Assembly (NCBI RefSeq): GCF_000247815.1
Contig: NC_021674.1
Coordinates: 76,998,393-77,062,392, forward strand
DNA: 64,000 nucleotides
Source of the DNA: Ficedula albicollis
Taxonomy: Eukaryota > Chordata > Aves > Passeriformes > Muscicapidae
Direction of reading: 5' to 3'
Part shown: piece after piece, positions 12,401 through 25,176 of the stretch
Layout: each line of letters begins with the position of its first letter
Position numbering within the stretch: the stretch's first letter is position 1
The notes under the pieces: model-generated
The model's input: the letters and a program-made list of their open reading frames with translations, nothing else
The model's database searches: none
Told to the model about the DNA's origin: nothing
Position numbers and translations under genes: made by a program

Positions 12401-15269
12401 CCTTTATGTGTTGGTAGACCCAAATACAGCATCTTCCTGATGCAGGAAAACTTCTATGTCTGGTCATGTAAGAAGATGTTTAAATAGTTCTTAAATTTTA
12501 CTGGGTTAAATGCATGCTCAAACTTTTGTTGGACAAGGGATATTTATCTGAATTTGAACTACATACATAACTGCAGACTTATTTCATGTGCCAATTATTT
12601 TGTTATTTAGAACCTGGAGTGCAGTAGCAGGGAACTTACAATTAGAGAAAGGAGATTACTGAAAATGAACCATTCCATATCTTTAAATGTAGTCCTGCTG
12701 ATCCAATTGAAATGGATAAGATTTACAAGACTGGCACCCTAGAGCATAAGGTCTTATGATTTAGCAAAAAAAAGCCCCATTTATAAGCAAATATTTCTGT
12801 TGATCCATTTATTATGCACAAGACGACATTACAGATCACAGACCACTAGTAGAAAAAAAAAAGTTCTTGATTCATTTCTATGGAAGCTGGATAAGATCCA
12901 GAAAAAAAAATCTTTTGACACATTTTGAGGGAAGCTAAAAGAACAGAACATGAGATAAACAGATCTCAGATCAGTTTCTGCTCTCTGACACTGCTAGCAG
13001 ACTTTCAGAAGTAAAAGGCAGAATCTCCTGCTAGTTACATCTGTGTAACAGTGACTTCAATGGCATTTCACAGTTAACAGAACACAGAATTAGATCCAAC
13101 ATGTCACTTCTCACTAAACACTTCCCAATACCTTTGCCTTTCAGGACTTACCTTGTTTGCTAAAAAGGTGAAATAGAGCCATGTGATGTTTCTACTGCTT
13201 TTTCAGTGGCATAAAGGAGTCAAGCAATGTAGACAGAAAAACAGCAACAGCTGGAGTGTTTGTTACCAGTGAAAGCTATAATTCATAGGGATTCTGTAAT
13301 CTCAAGTCTCCTCTGAAAACAAATCCTCTGCCTTATTATATTTACCTTCTATTTTCCTCTCTCTATTTTTTATTATTTCATTCCGTAATTATTTTGGCTA
13401 TGTCCATGAGAGCATTTAGGGATCACTTTGTCTGAAAGATGTTATGTGTACAACACATTTGCATTGTATTGAGCCATCAATACACGTGACTCTATTTTCT
13501 ATAACTATGAAAGCTGGTAAACCTAGCTGTAATAAAACCTATAACAGATAAAAGCTGTCAGACACAGAAGCTGTCTTGACTGCTGGTTTATTCCATTTTC
13601 TTCATTGCTACATGAAATTGGTTTCTCTTGTCCTCCAGAATAGGCAAAAGTTTTTCATCTTTTATCCTGATTCCTCTTGACTTACTCCAGCAATTCAGTC
13701 AAATTTTCTCTCTGCTGCTCAATAAAGTTAATAGGCTTTTTATAGGTGTAGAAGGATCAGAATTTGCTCCATTTGTTCCAACATGCTGTGAAAATACTAA
13801 TGTGTTTACATAAAAGCAGAAGTCTGAAAACACAGTAAATCAACCCCATGCTGTTTCAGTGTCAAAAGCAGAAATTACTGAAAATGTCATTAAATCATTG
13901 CAAAAATGGTAAATTAAACCTAAGCTATAAATGATCAACAAATTAAAAGTGTTTTGAGTACACTTGACAATGTTTGTTTTATGTCTCTGTAAATGTCAAA
14001 ATTTAGACATAAATTCTGAATGTCTAAACTAGATTTAGATTTGATGGGGGTTTCTACAAGTAAATATGTTTTCTTCCTTTCTCAGGCTATAATGCAGTCA
14101 ATGTTTCTTTTTTAGCAGGGCATTCAGACATTCAGACAGTTTCATTACCTTTTGATAGCTCTAAAGCTTTAGGGTTTGAGGATGATGTGTGAGTCAAAGT
14201 GGAAAAATTTATATTTTTCATGTTGCACCTTTAATGAAATAAAATATTATTTTCTTCAAAGCCATTAGTCTATTACTTTTAACACTAAATGGCACACTGT
14301 TGTAGACTGGTACATTGTATCTGGGGGAAAAAAATAAATAAAGAAAGAATATGCAATCTCCTAGCTTTAGGATAGGAAGATTATCAAATTGCTAAATTAT
14401 TTTTTAAGTTTGCACATTACAGAGATATTGATTGACTATTGTAAGCAGATTACTCATTTGACTTTTGCAACAGCAAGTCCAAAAGCCTAACTGGCTGATA
14501 ATAAACTTTGCAGGAAAAGGTTTCATTTTCCTATGAGAAAACATGAGTATTTAATATTATGAAGAGCTTTTAAAATTCCATTAAAGATGTGACCTTTATG
14601 CTACAAATCACACAAATGTTAATGATACCGAAGATTTTTAAAGCTGTTTTCTAAAGATTCATGCAGGTATTCATTACTTTACAGGAGTAAGATCTTTTAA
14701 TTGAATTTTTCATTCAATTAAATTTTACAGTGTAGGATCGATAGGAAAGCACAAGGAACAACTGAGAATTTTCATGCTAAATCCCTAAAAGTAATATGGA
14801 CATTACCATAATCTGGGCTCCCAATTTAAGGAACTTGAGGCAGTTACATCAAAATGACTTTAAAGACCTGTGTTGTCAGTCTTATAATTCTAGGCTATAA
14901 TGAAAGTAATAGGCATGAAATTTATAAAACTTGTTAACACTGAAGTAGAGACAGCCATTTCTGAAAATCTAATGAAGGATCAGTACCGAGTTTATATCTA
15001 ACATCCCATTAACCTACAGAAAAGTGGTCTATAGCCCCTTTCCATACTTTGCTTATTCTACTGCCACCACATGCATCATGACTATTGCTGTACAGTAATT
15101 TGAAAGAGACTATCCTTCCTCCTTTCTGCTCAGTGTTTTAAAAATTTTATTTTTAAACAAGAAAGAGAAAATTACTACGTCCTGATAAATTTTATTCTCC
15201 AGAGAAACCTAAACATACTGAGACTGATACAGATCTAGGATTATATGGTATATATTAATAATAAGATAA
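9480..15269. other. Unique non-coding DNA
   Basis: No gene or interspersed repeat was recognised over nearly 5.8 kb. The only structural element noted is the 10-bp perfect inverted repeat at 14696-14722. An 88-codon open frame at 10093-10359 has no recognisable domain. Confidence 0.5.
14696..14722. repeat. Short inverted repeat
   Basis: The arms TTTAATTGAA (14696-14705) and TTCAATTAAA (14713-14722) are perfect reverse complements around a 7-base loop. It is AT-rich, isolated and not followed by a T tract, so I do not call it functional. Confidence 0.7.
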
Positions 15270-16240
15270 TCACAGAATCAGAGAACTATTTAGGTTGGAA
15301 AAGATCTCTAAGATTATCAGGTCCAACGTTTGACTGATCACCACTTTGCCAACTAAATTACAGCACTAAGTGACATGCCCAGACTTTTCTTAACACCTCA
15401 AGTGATGGTGACTGTACTATGACTATCTCAACTCCCTAGGCAGTCCATTCCAATGTTTAACATCCCTTTCAGTGGAGAAATTCTTCCTCATGTACAATCT
15501 AAACTTCCTCTGGTGCAACTTGAGTTTATGTACTCTTGTCGTGTCACTGGTTTCCTGCAAAAACAGGCCAACCTCCACCTTGCTACAATCTCCCTTCATG
15601 TGATAAGGCTCTTCCTGAGCCTTCTTTTCTACAGGCTAAACAACCCCAGCTGCTTCATCTGCTCCTCAAATTATTTACTCTCCAGACCCTTCACCAGCTC
15701 CGTTGCCCTTCTCTGGATGTGCTCTGGCACCTTTATTTCCTTCTTGTTGTGAGGGGCCCAGAGGTGGCCACAGCACCTGAGTTGTGCCTCACCAGTGTTG
15801 AGGACAGGGGGACAATCACTGCCCTGCTCCTCCTGGCCACACTATTCTTGTTGGAAACCAGGATGCCATTGGCCTGCTTGGCCACCTGGGCACACGCTGG
15901 CTCATGTTAAGCTGGCTTTGGTCAGCATCTCCAGGTCCTTTTCCAATGGGAAGCTTTGCAGCCACTCTTTTCCCACTCTGCTGCATCTCTTGGGGTTATT
16001 GTGAACCTGGCACTCTGTCTTGTTGAAACTTATGCTGTTAGTCTTGGCCCATAGATCCATTCTGGCCAGATTCCTCCAGTAGATCAACACTCTCACACAA
16101 CTGGGTTGTAATTCCTGAGAAACACTTCATCCCCTCATCCAGATCAATAAAGATATTAAACAGGGCTGGCCTCAATAGTGAGTCCCAGGGGGCACCAATA
16201 TGACTGAATGCCAAGTGGATGCAGTATCATTCATTGAATT
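15270..16240 (-). mobile_element. CR1 LINE, 5'-truncated, minus strand
   Basis: The plus strand opens with CACAGAATCAGAGAAC followed by TAGGTTGGAAAAGATC, the reverse complement of a CR1 3' terminus. The match to CR1 continues for about 950 bases. Near the 5' break (about 16120-16200) the minus strand encodes a decayed reverse-transcriptase palm segment, including ALFNIFIDLDEGMK, which matches the family's PQGSVLGP-LLFNIFI-D-L-EG block just before the catalytic ADD motif. Everything 5' of that block is missing, as expected of ordinary CR1 5' truncation. Stops and indels break the frame, so it is a dead copy. The subfamily cannot be assigned by eye. Confidence 0.92.
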
Positions 16241-18640
16241 ACAAACAAAATGTCAATAGACTGTGTGAAATCCATAGCCTGAAGAAGGGATGGTGTCTGT
16301 GTCATTCTTGTCATGTTATACATGTAATTTTTCACATAGAATGGTGAAAAGGAAGTCAAGGAAGGAATTCCTGCATACTCAGAAAAAAACAAAACCAAAA
16401 CAACAACAAAAAAAAAAAAAACTCAAAAAACAAAACAAAAGAAAAAATAAGAACAAAAACAAACAAACAAACAAAAAAACAAACCCAAAAAACCACCTAA
16501 GCCCTGAAAATGAAGAATATGCAAGAAGGGAAGGTACCACATTATCACCTCTAAATGTTTTCAAACTATTTTCAGCTCAGCAATTGCTACTACAAACCAT
16601 GTGTGGCTGCTTTGTATTTGATTATCTATTATGGGTTTCTCTTCCATAAACTTATCATCTTAAACTATTCAAACTTCTTAAACTAAAAATACTATCAAGT
16701 GATGCATATCAGATATAGGGTTTTGAGGGTTTTTTGCTGTTTTTTTGTTTTAAGTTTTCCTTTTTTTTCCTTACATCTTCAAGTATACCTATTTTTCTAG
16801 TGTATGGAATATCTAGTAATCAGGATCTCAAAAAACTTATTCTGTTCTGTGTCTAAACTAGTTAGGCAGGGATCATAAATGTTTCTGGGTGCTAGATGTT
16901 TATTATGTGCATCACTGAAAAGTTTTAAAAGTGGTCACTGGAATAGTTTTGACCTAAGCTACCACTTTCTCAAGCATCCCCTGGATATGAACAAAGAGTC
17001 TGGAGATTGCAGAAACTTTTGGTAATAAGCAATCTGAGAAACAGATTTTAATATTATGGATGTGGATTGTGCTATGTCTATGAAACTCTTTCTCAGAGAA
17101 CAAACTGAAGCATGTCCAATTCACTGATATAAATGTAGTCACAGGCCATCAGTGGGGACTGAAATGCTTCTACTAGTGAATTCATAGATGCTTTATAGAA
17201 AACAGTGCATGACTTTTCAGAGAATGAAAAATATTCAATTAATTTTCAGCATCTTATGAAAATGCAATGGGAATACTGATAATGTGGATAGAAAATAATT
17301 TTAAAATATTCACATGACTGTCAATGTGAAAAAAAAAAACCTGATGAAAGAAGATGTTTTTGGAAAGTATGTTGCTGTTTATTCAATTAACAGCTTCTGA
17401 CAGTGAACTGTCATCTCACTTGGGTGCCTAATGGGCAGCTCAGTTTAGAAGGCACTGCCTTTAGACACATTTTTAAAGAGTTTTCTCAGCTGGAGTGTGT
17501 TTGTGCTATTGATCCTCTGTCCAGGAAAATTCAAGAAGAGAGCAATGGAAACCAGGTTTCTATTTCTATAAGCATTGACAAACCCCAAACTTTCCTTTCT
17601 AAACTGCAGAGTAACAAGTATTTCTACCGAATAGTGTAGTTTATACTGTCAATTTTGAAATCCCCGTGATAAGCCCAGAAAGTGTTTAGGCTTTGTGGTA
17701 TCCTGTGGAGAAACACTAAGTGCTGTTAGCTGTGGCAAAATTACCTGTGTGTAAGTGCTGACATGATATAAACAAGAAATGGCCTAAGAACCACTTGACA
17801 AAAGGAGATGGTCTGGCAGTGCCTTTCCTACTACAGCTCAGTAAGGTGTAAAATGAGACACAGGAGCAGTTCCACTGTGCACAGCAAGATACAAAAGAAT
17901 AGGACAAAGAAAAGAATAAAATCTCACTGTAACAAACACTGAAGCAGAAATTTTCCTGAGGTGGAGGGTAGTTACCTGAGCTGAGACCTGAAGTTTTCTG
18001 TGCCCTCACTCCAACAAGCAGTGCAAGGTTCCAAATACCATCAAATAAAGCATTGACAAATAAATGTATAAATTTAATTTCTATTGCTACCTTTCACTGA
18101 GATCTATATAAATGGTCTAGCAAAAGGAAATATGTATTGTATACATGATTAGCCTTGCCCCAGCCTCTTAAGGAAAGAAACCAAACCAGCTTTACCTCCA
18201 GAGACTTTTTAAGTTGTAATATTTATAAGGTGATCTAAAGAGCATGGGAAGTATATATGAATAACTGTTTCTCTTTCCTCTGAAAGTGTATTTTCTGTGA
18301 TTAGACTAATTCATAATTTGTTTTGATGTAACTAATATTTATTGCATTCCCTTTGCTGATGAAACAAGAGCAACTTCCAAGGAAATCAGCAGTAGTCAAC
18401 TGGAGTGTTAGAAATTTTTTGTCTGATAAAATAACAGGCCTGGATGTTTAGACATTTTGTGAACCCTTTATAAAAGAAAAAAACTCATAATCCAGTAATT
18501 ACTTTTCCATGTTCTATCATCAAGTTCATTTCATTGCATGCACACTATATTGAATGCTAAGCATCATAGTTTTCTCCTTAGGAAAGAAGACCACATGGAC
18601 TGTTGATGGAATGTTGAAGTGCCCTAACTGCAAACTGGAG
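16241..18640. other. Unique non-coding DNA with an A-rich tract
   Basis: Apart from the A/C-rich simple tract at 16381-16497, nothing was recognised. The 119-codon open frame at 16290-16649 runs through that tract and is lysine/asparagine-rich only because of it. Confidence 0.5.
16381..16497 (+). repeat. A/C-rich low-complexity tract
   Basis: AAAC, AAC and AACAA units alternate with A runs for about 115 bases. It lies about 140 bases beyond the 5' break of the minus-strand CR1 and is not the CR1 tail, since CR1 lacks a poly-A tail and its 3' end is at the other side. Confidence 0.85.
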
Positions 18641-18940
18641 GAGTTACAGCTGAGTAACTTACAGATGAAAAATAAAAAAAAAAAAACACAACAAAACAAC
18701 AGATCAAAAATCTGCTAACCAATGAAAAAAAACCCCAAAAATAATCCCCCACCAAAAACCAACCAAACAAACAAACAAACAAAGCCCCCCGAGTTACAGC
18801 TGAGTAACTTACAGATGAAAAACAATAAAAAAAACCCAACAAAACAACAGATCAAAAATCTGTTAACCAATGAAAAAAAAACCCAAAAATAATCCCCCAC
18901 CAAAAAACAAACAAACAAACAAACAAACAAAGCCCCCAAA
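18641..18940 (+). repeat. 150-bp tandem duplication in A/C-rich DNA
   Basis: The unit begins GAGTTACAGCTGAGTAACTT and occurs at 18641 and 18791. Both copies contain the near-palindromic AGATCAAAAATCTG core, a CCAATGAAAA segment and an AATCCCCCACC segment, and end in (AAAC)n. The copies differ mainly in A-run lengths and in CTGCTAACC versus CTGTTAACC. A/C-rich sequence without clear unit structure continues to about 18985. Minus-strand frames here (72-74 codons) are T/G-rich readings and not genes. Confidence 0.93.
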
Positions 18941-18990
18941 AAATATCAAAAAACCCCAAAACAAAACACAAAACAAAAAGAAAACTAAAA

Positions 18991-21941
18991 AAGCTACCAT
19001 GGAAATGTCTCAGTGGAAAGGTTTAATTTTGCACAGAGCAGCTACTTAATGAATGTGAATTTAAACAACATTTGAATACCCTAACCGCCAGTCATGTATG
19101 AACCTCAGATCACTAATAAATCTACAAATTTGCTCACAACAGCAGAAAGCCACATCTTTCTCTTCTGAACTCTTTAAATGTGATAGCAGTACCAAAGGTT
19201 TATCTGACAAACTGTGCATACACAGCAGATTTAACATAAACTGGTGATTAATTAAAAGAAGACTGAAAGATAGAGCATATATATGTAAAAGACTAGTAGC
19301 TTCAGTTCAAAACATATTCTGAAGGGCAAATGGAAATAAGTCAAGTTTTATTTAACTTGCTAACACATTCATGACTTGGAAGTATTGATTTATCTAACTA
19401 AAAGCTCTTCAAATTAGAATATGTAGCCCATGTGCAGAGGCTGTGGTCTAGCTTCATCTGGTCCAATTTTAGACGCCTAAGTCAGTTGCAGAACCTTGAA
19501 AACTAACCTCAAGTCTTATTCTGTATTTAATGGGGAGGCAGAGAAAGAGGTTTTTGAATATGTGGCTCAGCCAAACCGAGGTCTGAATTATAAAACCGGA
19601 ATGCCTATTTTACTCCATCAGCTCTGTGTATTTATCCCCATCAACATCCAGTGAAACCTACAAAATCATACACAGATACCGTGAATGCTTCAAGTAGACT
19701 AAGGTGAATATCTCAAAGTAACTTGTGTTTGCAAAATGCTAATCGATAAAAATGAGACAGTAGAAGACTGTATGACTCTGAGTTCACATGCAGATTTGAT
19801 GTTTGACAGAAAACTGACAATAAAATGCAGTTGTCTGCTTTGCCTCGTGTTTCTTCCTGGAGTGACATCTGTAGCTGTTGAGCTGTAACCTAGGTCACAG
19901 AGGGGAGATAAAGATCATGTACTAGGCTTAAAAATCTCAAATAAATTTTATGTAGGATTCAAGTGATGACCCTACTCAGATGTTGGTTAGAACATCAGAA
20001 GAATTTTTAAATATTCTGGAACTGTTTTGATTGTTTCTACCAAGCTACAGCCAAGGCTCCCTTCCTTGCTGTGCTCCATGGATGAAGGCTGAGCCAGAGG
20101 ACAGCAATGAGCTGCCCATAGCTATTCCATTTTGTGCCTCTGTCAGCATAAGAAACGTTGCAGAGACAGACAGGCTTTGTTCCAGTCATTACTGTTCGTC
20201 TTAGACCTTAAAATGAAATATTTTTGACTTGGTTGATACCAGAAAGTTGTATTTGAATGCCTTGTCAAAACATGTATTCCCTGCTTTATGCTATCTTTAA
20301 ATGCAGTTGAGGATAAATGATTTTTACAGTGTCCTGGCTTGTCTTGTACTTGATTTTGTCATGTTGACTGCATGGTGCTCTTTCTGAAGCACATGCACAA
20401 TGAGCTGTGTCTTGCTGTATGTGTCTGATGCTAAAAAGCAAAGTCAGACAAAGTATACCCTTTGAACGGGCATCGACTGCTGAGCTGCTAGTGAGTTCTG
20501 ACAAGTCAGCCTTGTCGGAAAGTTTTGCAGGACAGCATGTATCAGTGAGGGAGGAGGATATAAACACCTACAACTTTGCTACCAGGAGAGATTCACAAGA
20601 GATATAAATCAGCATAAATTTACTTAGACAGTATCTTAGACAGTATCTTCCAATTACAATATGACATTCAAAAACATCAATGCAATGCAATGTTTAAAAA
20701 TGTACATGTATCTGTGTTTAATACCGAAGAGATGTCTGTATAACTCAAAAGTAAAATCATGCCTTTTATATGTCTTTAATCAGAGACATTTTGGAGAAAA
20801 AAATGTAGCAAAGAAAGTGTAATCTTGTCTTCTGTTTTTGCCCTATAGCTCCTAGGAGCATGGAATATGATAATCAAAGAGTCTATACGAGGTGTCATTC
20901 ATGTACAATGGTTCAATTGTTATTTAAATTATCTTTTCAGAGCTACTACCCTGCTTCTGCCTATTGAGGGACCTGTGGGGAAGAAAGCTGTCTACTATAG
21001 CTGTTAATTTTGCCCACATATGGGAGTTTGATTGTAAAAGCTAAATCTGGATATGATATTGTGCAAGAAGAATATTTTTAATTTAGGGGTGGAAGCAATA
21101 TTCATTGAAAAAAATTATGAAAAAAATCGAAGTTAACAAGATCTGTGAATTTTAAACTGATAATGTTATGTTCCAGAAGCCTCCTTGGCTCACCTTTTAG
21201 ACTGACATTAGAAAAGCTGTTTATTAGCCTTAATTTTTATGATGTTTGATCACAAGTGTGGTAATTCTCAATTTTTTTCCCTTCTGAAGCATTATCAGAG
21301 CCCTTGGGAATTCTAAACTTTTTTGCTTATCTCTGACAGCAGTTCATCTACCAAATAAACTTCAAAACAAATTTACTCCTCTTTGAAGCACAAAACTGCA
21401 ATGTTGAGGTCATTTGCATTTACCCATTAAGCTATAGTATTTCTTTTTTTTTTTTTTAAATCAAAATGACAACCATTAATGACAAAAAACCTATTGAGTC
21501 TTTCTTTCTCTTTCGGCCTAGCATGAAACTCATAGAATGATAATAAGGAATCACCTCAGACAAGCACAGATGAAAATGAGTTCTGCCCACTACTGTATCT
21601 GAGCAGCTAGACATTTCCAAACTGCTTTGAAGGCTCTTACTTTCTAAAAGGCTTTATCTGAGCTTCCATATTCTCAACCACATTGAACTGTGTGTTATTA
21701 AAAAGTAGTTAAAGTTCTCTTTCTAAAGTGATTAATCTCACCCCAGCTAATCTCCTCATCCACACTCTGCTTCTAAGGCATAACAGAAGCTATTTTTCAT
21801 TGGATTTCAGTTGATTAGATAGTCTGTTTAAAGCTAGTTAAGCTGTGTTTCAATTGTGGTGTGGAGATTACCTCTGAGTGTTGAAATCCCATTGTATCTT
21901 CTGGGGGTGTGGGGCCACGGGGTTGTTTCCCCCTCCCCACC
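18991..21941. other. Unique non-coding DNA
   Basis: No gene was recognised. A 12-base doublet (TTAGACAGTATC twice) occurs at 20624-20647. Overlapping open frames on both strands at 20286-20607 (93 codons minus, 66 codons plus) have no recognisable domain. Confidence 0.5.
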
Positions 21942-22518
<577 letters not shown>

Positions 22519-23654
22519 AATCCATTGAGCTAAAGAAGAGACCAGTCCCAGCTGGATGTAAGAGCACATCCTTAGAAATCCTTTCCCTCAGGCTAATGCA
22601 TTTACTTACTTGCTTTCTTTTCTCCTCCTAGCTTCCCATGACATTCACAAATAAAGCTGTTCTGCTATTTGGGGGAAAGCCCCCTCCCTTCTTCTCCCCC
22701 TACTTTTTGCTTTGATTATAAGTTCAGAGCCAAAAATGTTGGGAGCAGAAAACCCACACAAATAATTAACATTTGTCAACAAGAACCATTATGCTGCTGG
22801 GTGCAAAGCAAAACTGCATTTGCTGCTGAAAAAATTAAGTATGTCCTGAGGAAGGGTGAAATTAATGGTGTTTCAAAAGTGACTGAAATACCGAATGTAT
22901 TTTTAGTGATTAAATAAAAAATACCGATAAGCTAATTGTATAAACAGGTGATATGAATATAATGTTGAAATATTTTTGGTTCTGATGAGAAGCGGGTTAG
23001 GGAATTATGGAGAGAAATTAAAGTATATAATTCATAAAATCTGAATATTTTGCATCCTACTGTGTTAACACATATTACCTCAAATATGTATTGCATCACT
23101 GTTTCCAATACCAGAAAAAAATGAAGAGGTCTTTGAGAGGTTAGTGGAACTATTTTTAAATACAAAAGGAAATATGAGACGATTAGCACATGATCCTCTT
23201 ATGTATTCAACACAGCAGCCTTGAGCTGAAAGATACTCCTTTCAAGCATGCAAGTATTTCTATTGACTCCAGCAAGATAATGTCTGGGTTTAAAGATGGC
23301 CATGTGTTTCATTGCTTTGCTGGACTGGAGCCATCCTGCTCACTGTCTTGCTTTGCTTTGTCCTTGTTCTTCCTCAAATAGTAAAGCTCTTCCTCAAATA
23401 GTAAAGCACATAGCAAGAGAAAAGACTATGAAATTCTATAGGCTAATGCACCTAGCAGGAAGAGGCAGAATAGATGCAGAAAGAACAAAGACAGAGAAGA
23501 TAAATCTGATTTTTTTTTTAACTAGAGCTGCAAAGAAAAATGGAGACGTGAAAAGCAATAGCTGCAATATATTTGGTTTGCAATGCATGTTAAATTCTTT
23601 GTCAACATTAATTAAAATGGGCTTCGATAGAAACTCTGTCTCATTGAAAGATTG
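22519..23654. other. Unique non-coding DNA
   Basis: Nothing was recognised except a 20-base tandem doublet (CTTCCTCAAATAGTAAAGCT) at 23369-23407. A 119-codon plus-strand open frame at 23296-23655 crosses this doublet and shows no domain. Confidence 0.5.
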
Positions 23655-23880
23655 AAAGAGGATGAAAGAGCATAAACAAAGGATAACGTCAGCAATATAT
23701 CCAGATGGGAAGAGGTGAGTAGCATGGTGCTGCAGGGATCTGTATTAAGTAAGGGATTAATATCTTCACTAGCCCAGGAGAGAAGTAAATAGCATTAATT
23801 ACATTCACAGATAATACTAAAGAGATGCTTTGAGGCCAGGGAAGTAATACAAGGAGTCTTAATTATCTTAGAACCAGCAT
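23655..23880 (+). mobile_element. Ancient CR1-like RT remnant
   Basis: Translation with frameshifts gives a segment resembling the RT palm. VLQGSVLSKGLI (about 23726-23761) resembles the PQGSVLGPLLF block, and ITFTDNTK (about 23797-23820) resembles the catalytic FADDTK block, with both catalytic aspartate positions partly altered. The order and spacing fit a LINE reverse transcriptase of the CR1 type. It is much more decayed than the neighbouring CR1 copy and is probably a separate, older insertion. The edges are uncertain. Confidence 0.5.
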
Positions 23881-24039
23881 CAGAAAATACCTGTATGCTC
23901 ACATAATGCCTGACACAGCAGGTCACTGATCTTGACTGCAGCCCCTCAGAAGTAATGTAATTAATAAAAAGGTGAATTGTTATACACATGAACAAGAGTA
24001 AAACATACATTTTTTTAGTATGTTTAAATGTAAGAGTAA

Positions 24040-24572
24040 GGGACAATGTTGAAAATTTCCTTCCCAGACACAGCAGCCATGTCTCCTTTGTGACTGCTCC
24101 CCCCTTTCCCAGGTGCCCACCCATAATGGCTCTGCAAATGAAACTGAACGATAATGAGGATGATGATTCATCTAGCATGGAGGTGACATTGAGGTTAAAT
24201 CAGTCCACACCCTGTGTCAAAACTGCTTCCATAGAGAAAAAAATTGTCACTGTCATAGGAGACTCTCTTCTAATGTGAAGAGAGGGCAAGATATTTAGAC
24301 TTTTTAGACAAGTCTGCTACCTCCCTGGGGCCCAGGTTAAAGTTGTGATGAGACATCTTCCTATCCTAGTGGAGCCCTCAGTTTGCCACCCATTGCTGAT
24401 TTTCAAGTGGACAGAAACGAAGTTGCAAGCCCTAGGGTAATCAAGAGGGATTTCAGGGCTTTGGGCTAACTAGTTAAAGGATCAAGGGCACAAGGGCCCT
24501 CCCCTATCCTAGGTGCAGTGAATGATGTGGGAAGGAACAGGAGGAACCACCAGGTCAATCCCTGGCTCAAAG
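24040..24572 (+). pseudogene. CR1 ORF1 fragment with decayed esterase (GDSL) domain
   Basis: The plus strand encodes VTVIGDSLLM at about 24246-24275, which carries the GDSL nucleophile motif of the esterase domain known from CR1-type ORF1 proteins. It is followed, after an in-frame stop, by QVCYLPGAQVKVV and then PSVCHPLLIFKW, corresponding to the family's CCLPGA and YPLLLLHVG-type blocks. A frame change near 24430 leads to KRDFRALG, and after another stop to VGRNRRNHQVNPWLK, again in family order. An acidic segment upstream (NDNEDDDSS) fits the linker before the esterase. At least two stops and one frameshift show that it is a relic. The upstream edge at 24040 is approximate. Confidence 0.8.
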
Positions 24573-25176
24573 TGCCCTGGTGGCCAAGAAGGCCAATGGC
24601 ATCCTGGCCTGTATGAGGAATAGCATAGCCAGCAGGACCAGAGAAGGGATTTTCTTCTTGTACCTGGCCAGATGAGGCCATACCTAGGGTCCTTTGGGCC
24701 CCTCATTTCAAGAAAGACATTGTGATGCTGAAGCATGTCCAGAGAGGGGCAATGGAGCCTGGAGCACATGGGGCTGAGGGAACTGCATTTGTTCAGTCTG
24801 AGAAAAGTAGGTTGAAGGGAGACTTATCACTTTCACACTTTCTACAATTACATGAAAGGAGGTTGTAGCCAGGTGGGGTTCAATCTCTTGTACCATGTAA
24901 CAAGCAAGAGAAAAAGTGGAAATGGACCCAAGCTGCTTAAAGGGGAGTTTAGATTGGATATTAAGAAGAAAAAAAAAAAATCCTCAAAGAGTATTGTCAA
25001 GAACTTCAACAAGCTGCCCAAAGGAGTGTGGGGTCACCATTGCTGGAGGCACTTAAAAGATGTGTAGATGTGGGATATTGGTAGATTTAAAAGTGCTGGG
25101 TTGTAATGTAGTGTTGTAATCAATAATCTTAGAAGTCTTTACCAAACTAAGTGATTCTACCATTCCTTGATTCTGA
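24573..25176 (+). mobile_element. CR1 ORF2 3' end and 3' UTR, fused to the ORF1 relic
   Basis: From AGTGCCCTGGTGGCCAAGAA the sequence matches the C-terminal coding region and 3' UTR of CR1 in the plus orientation. Landmarks include GCCAATGGCATCCTGGCCTG, a TTTAGATTGGATATTAAGAA block and a decayed terminus CCATTCCTTGATTCTGAAGG. The A run at about 24970 is an internal expansion. It is continuous with the ORF1 esterase relic at 24572, so the whole of the ORF2 endonuclease and RT core is missing between them. Confidence 0.88.

Noticed and set aside
15453..16004. 99- and 124-codon plus-strand frames
   Set aside because: They are antisense to a minus-strand CR1 fragment.
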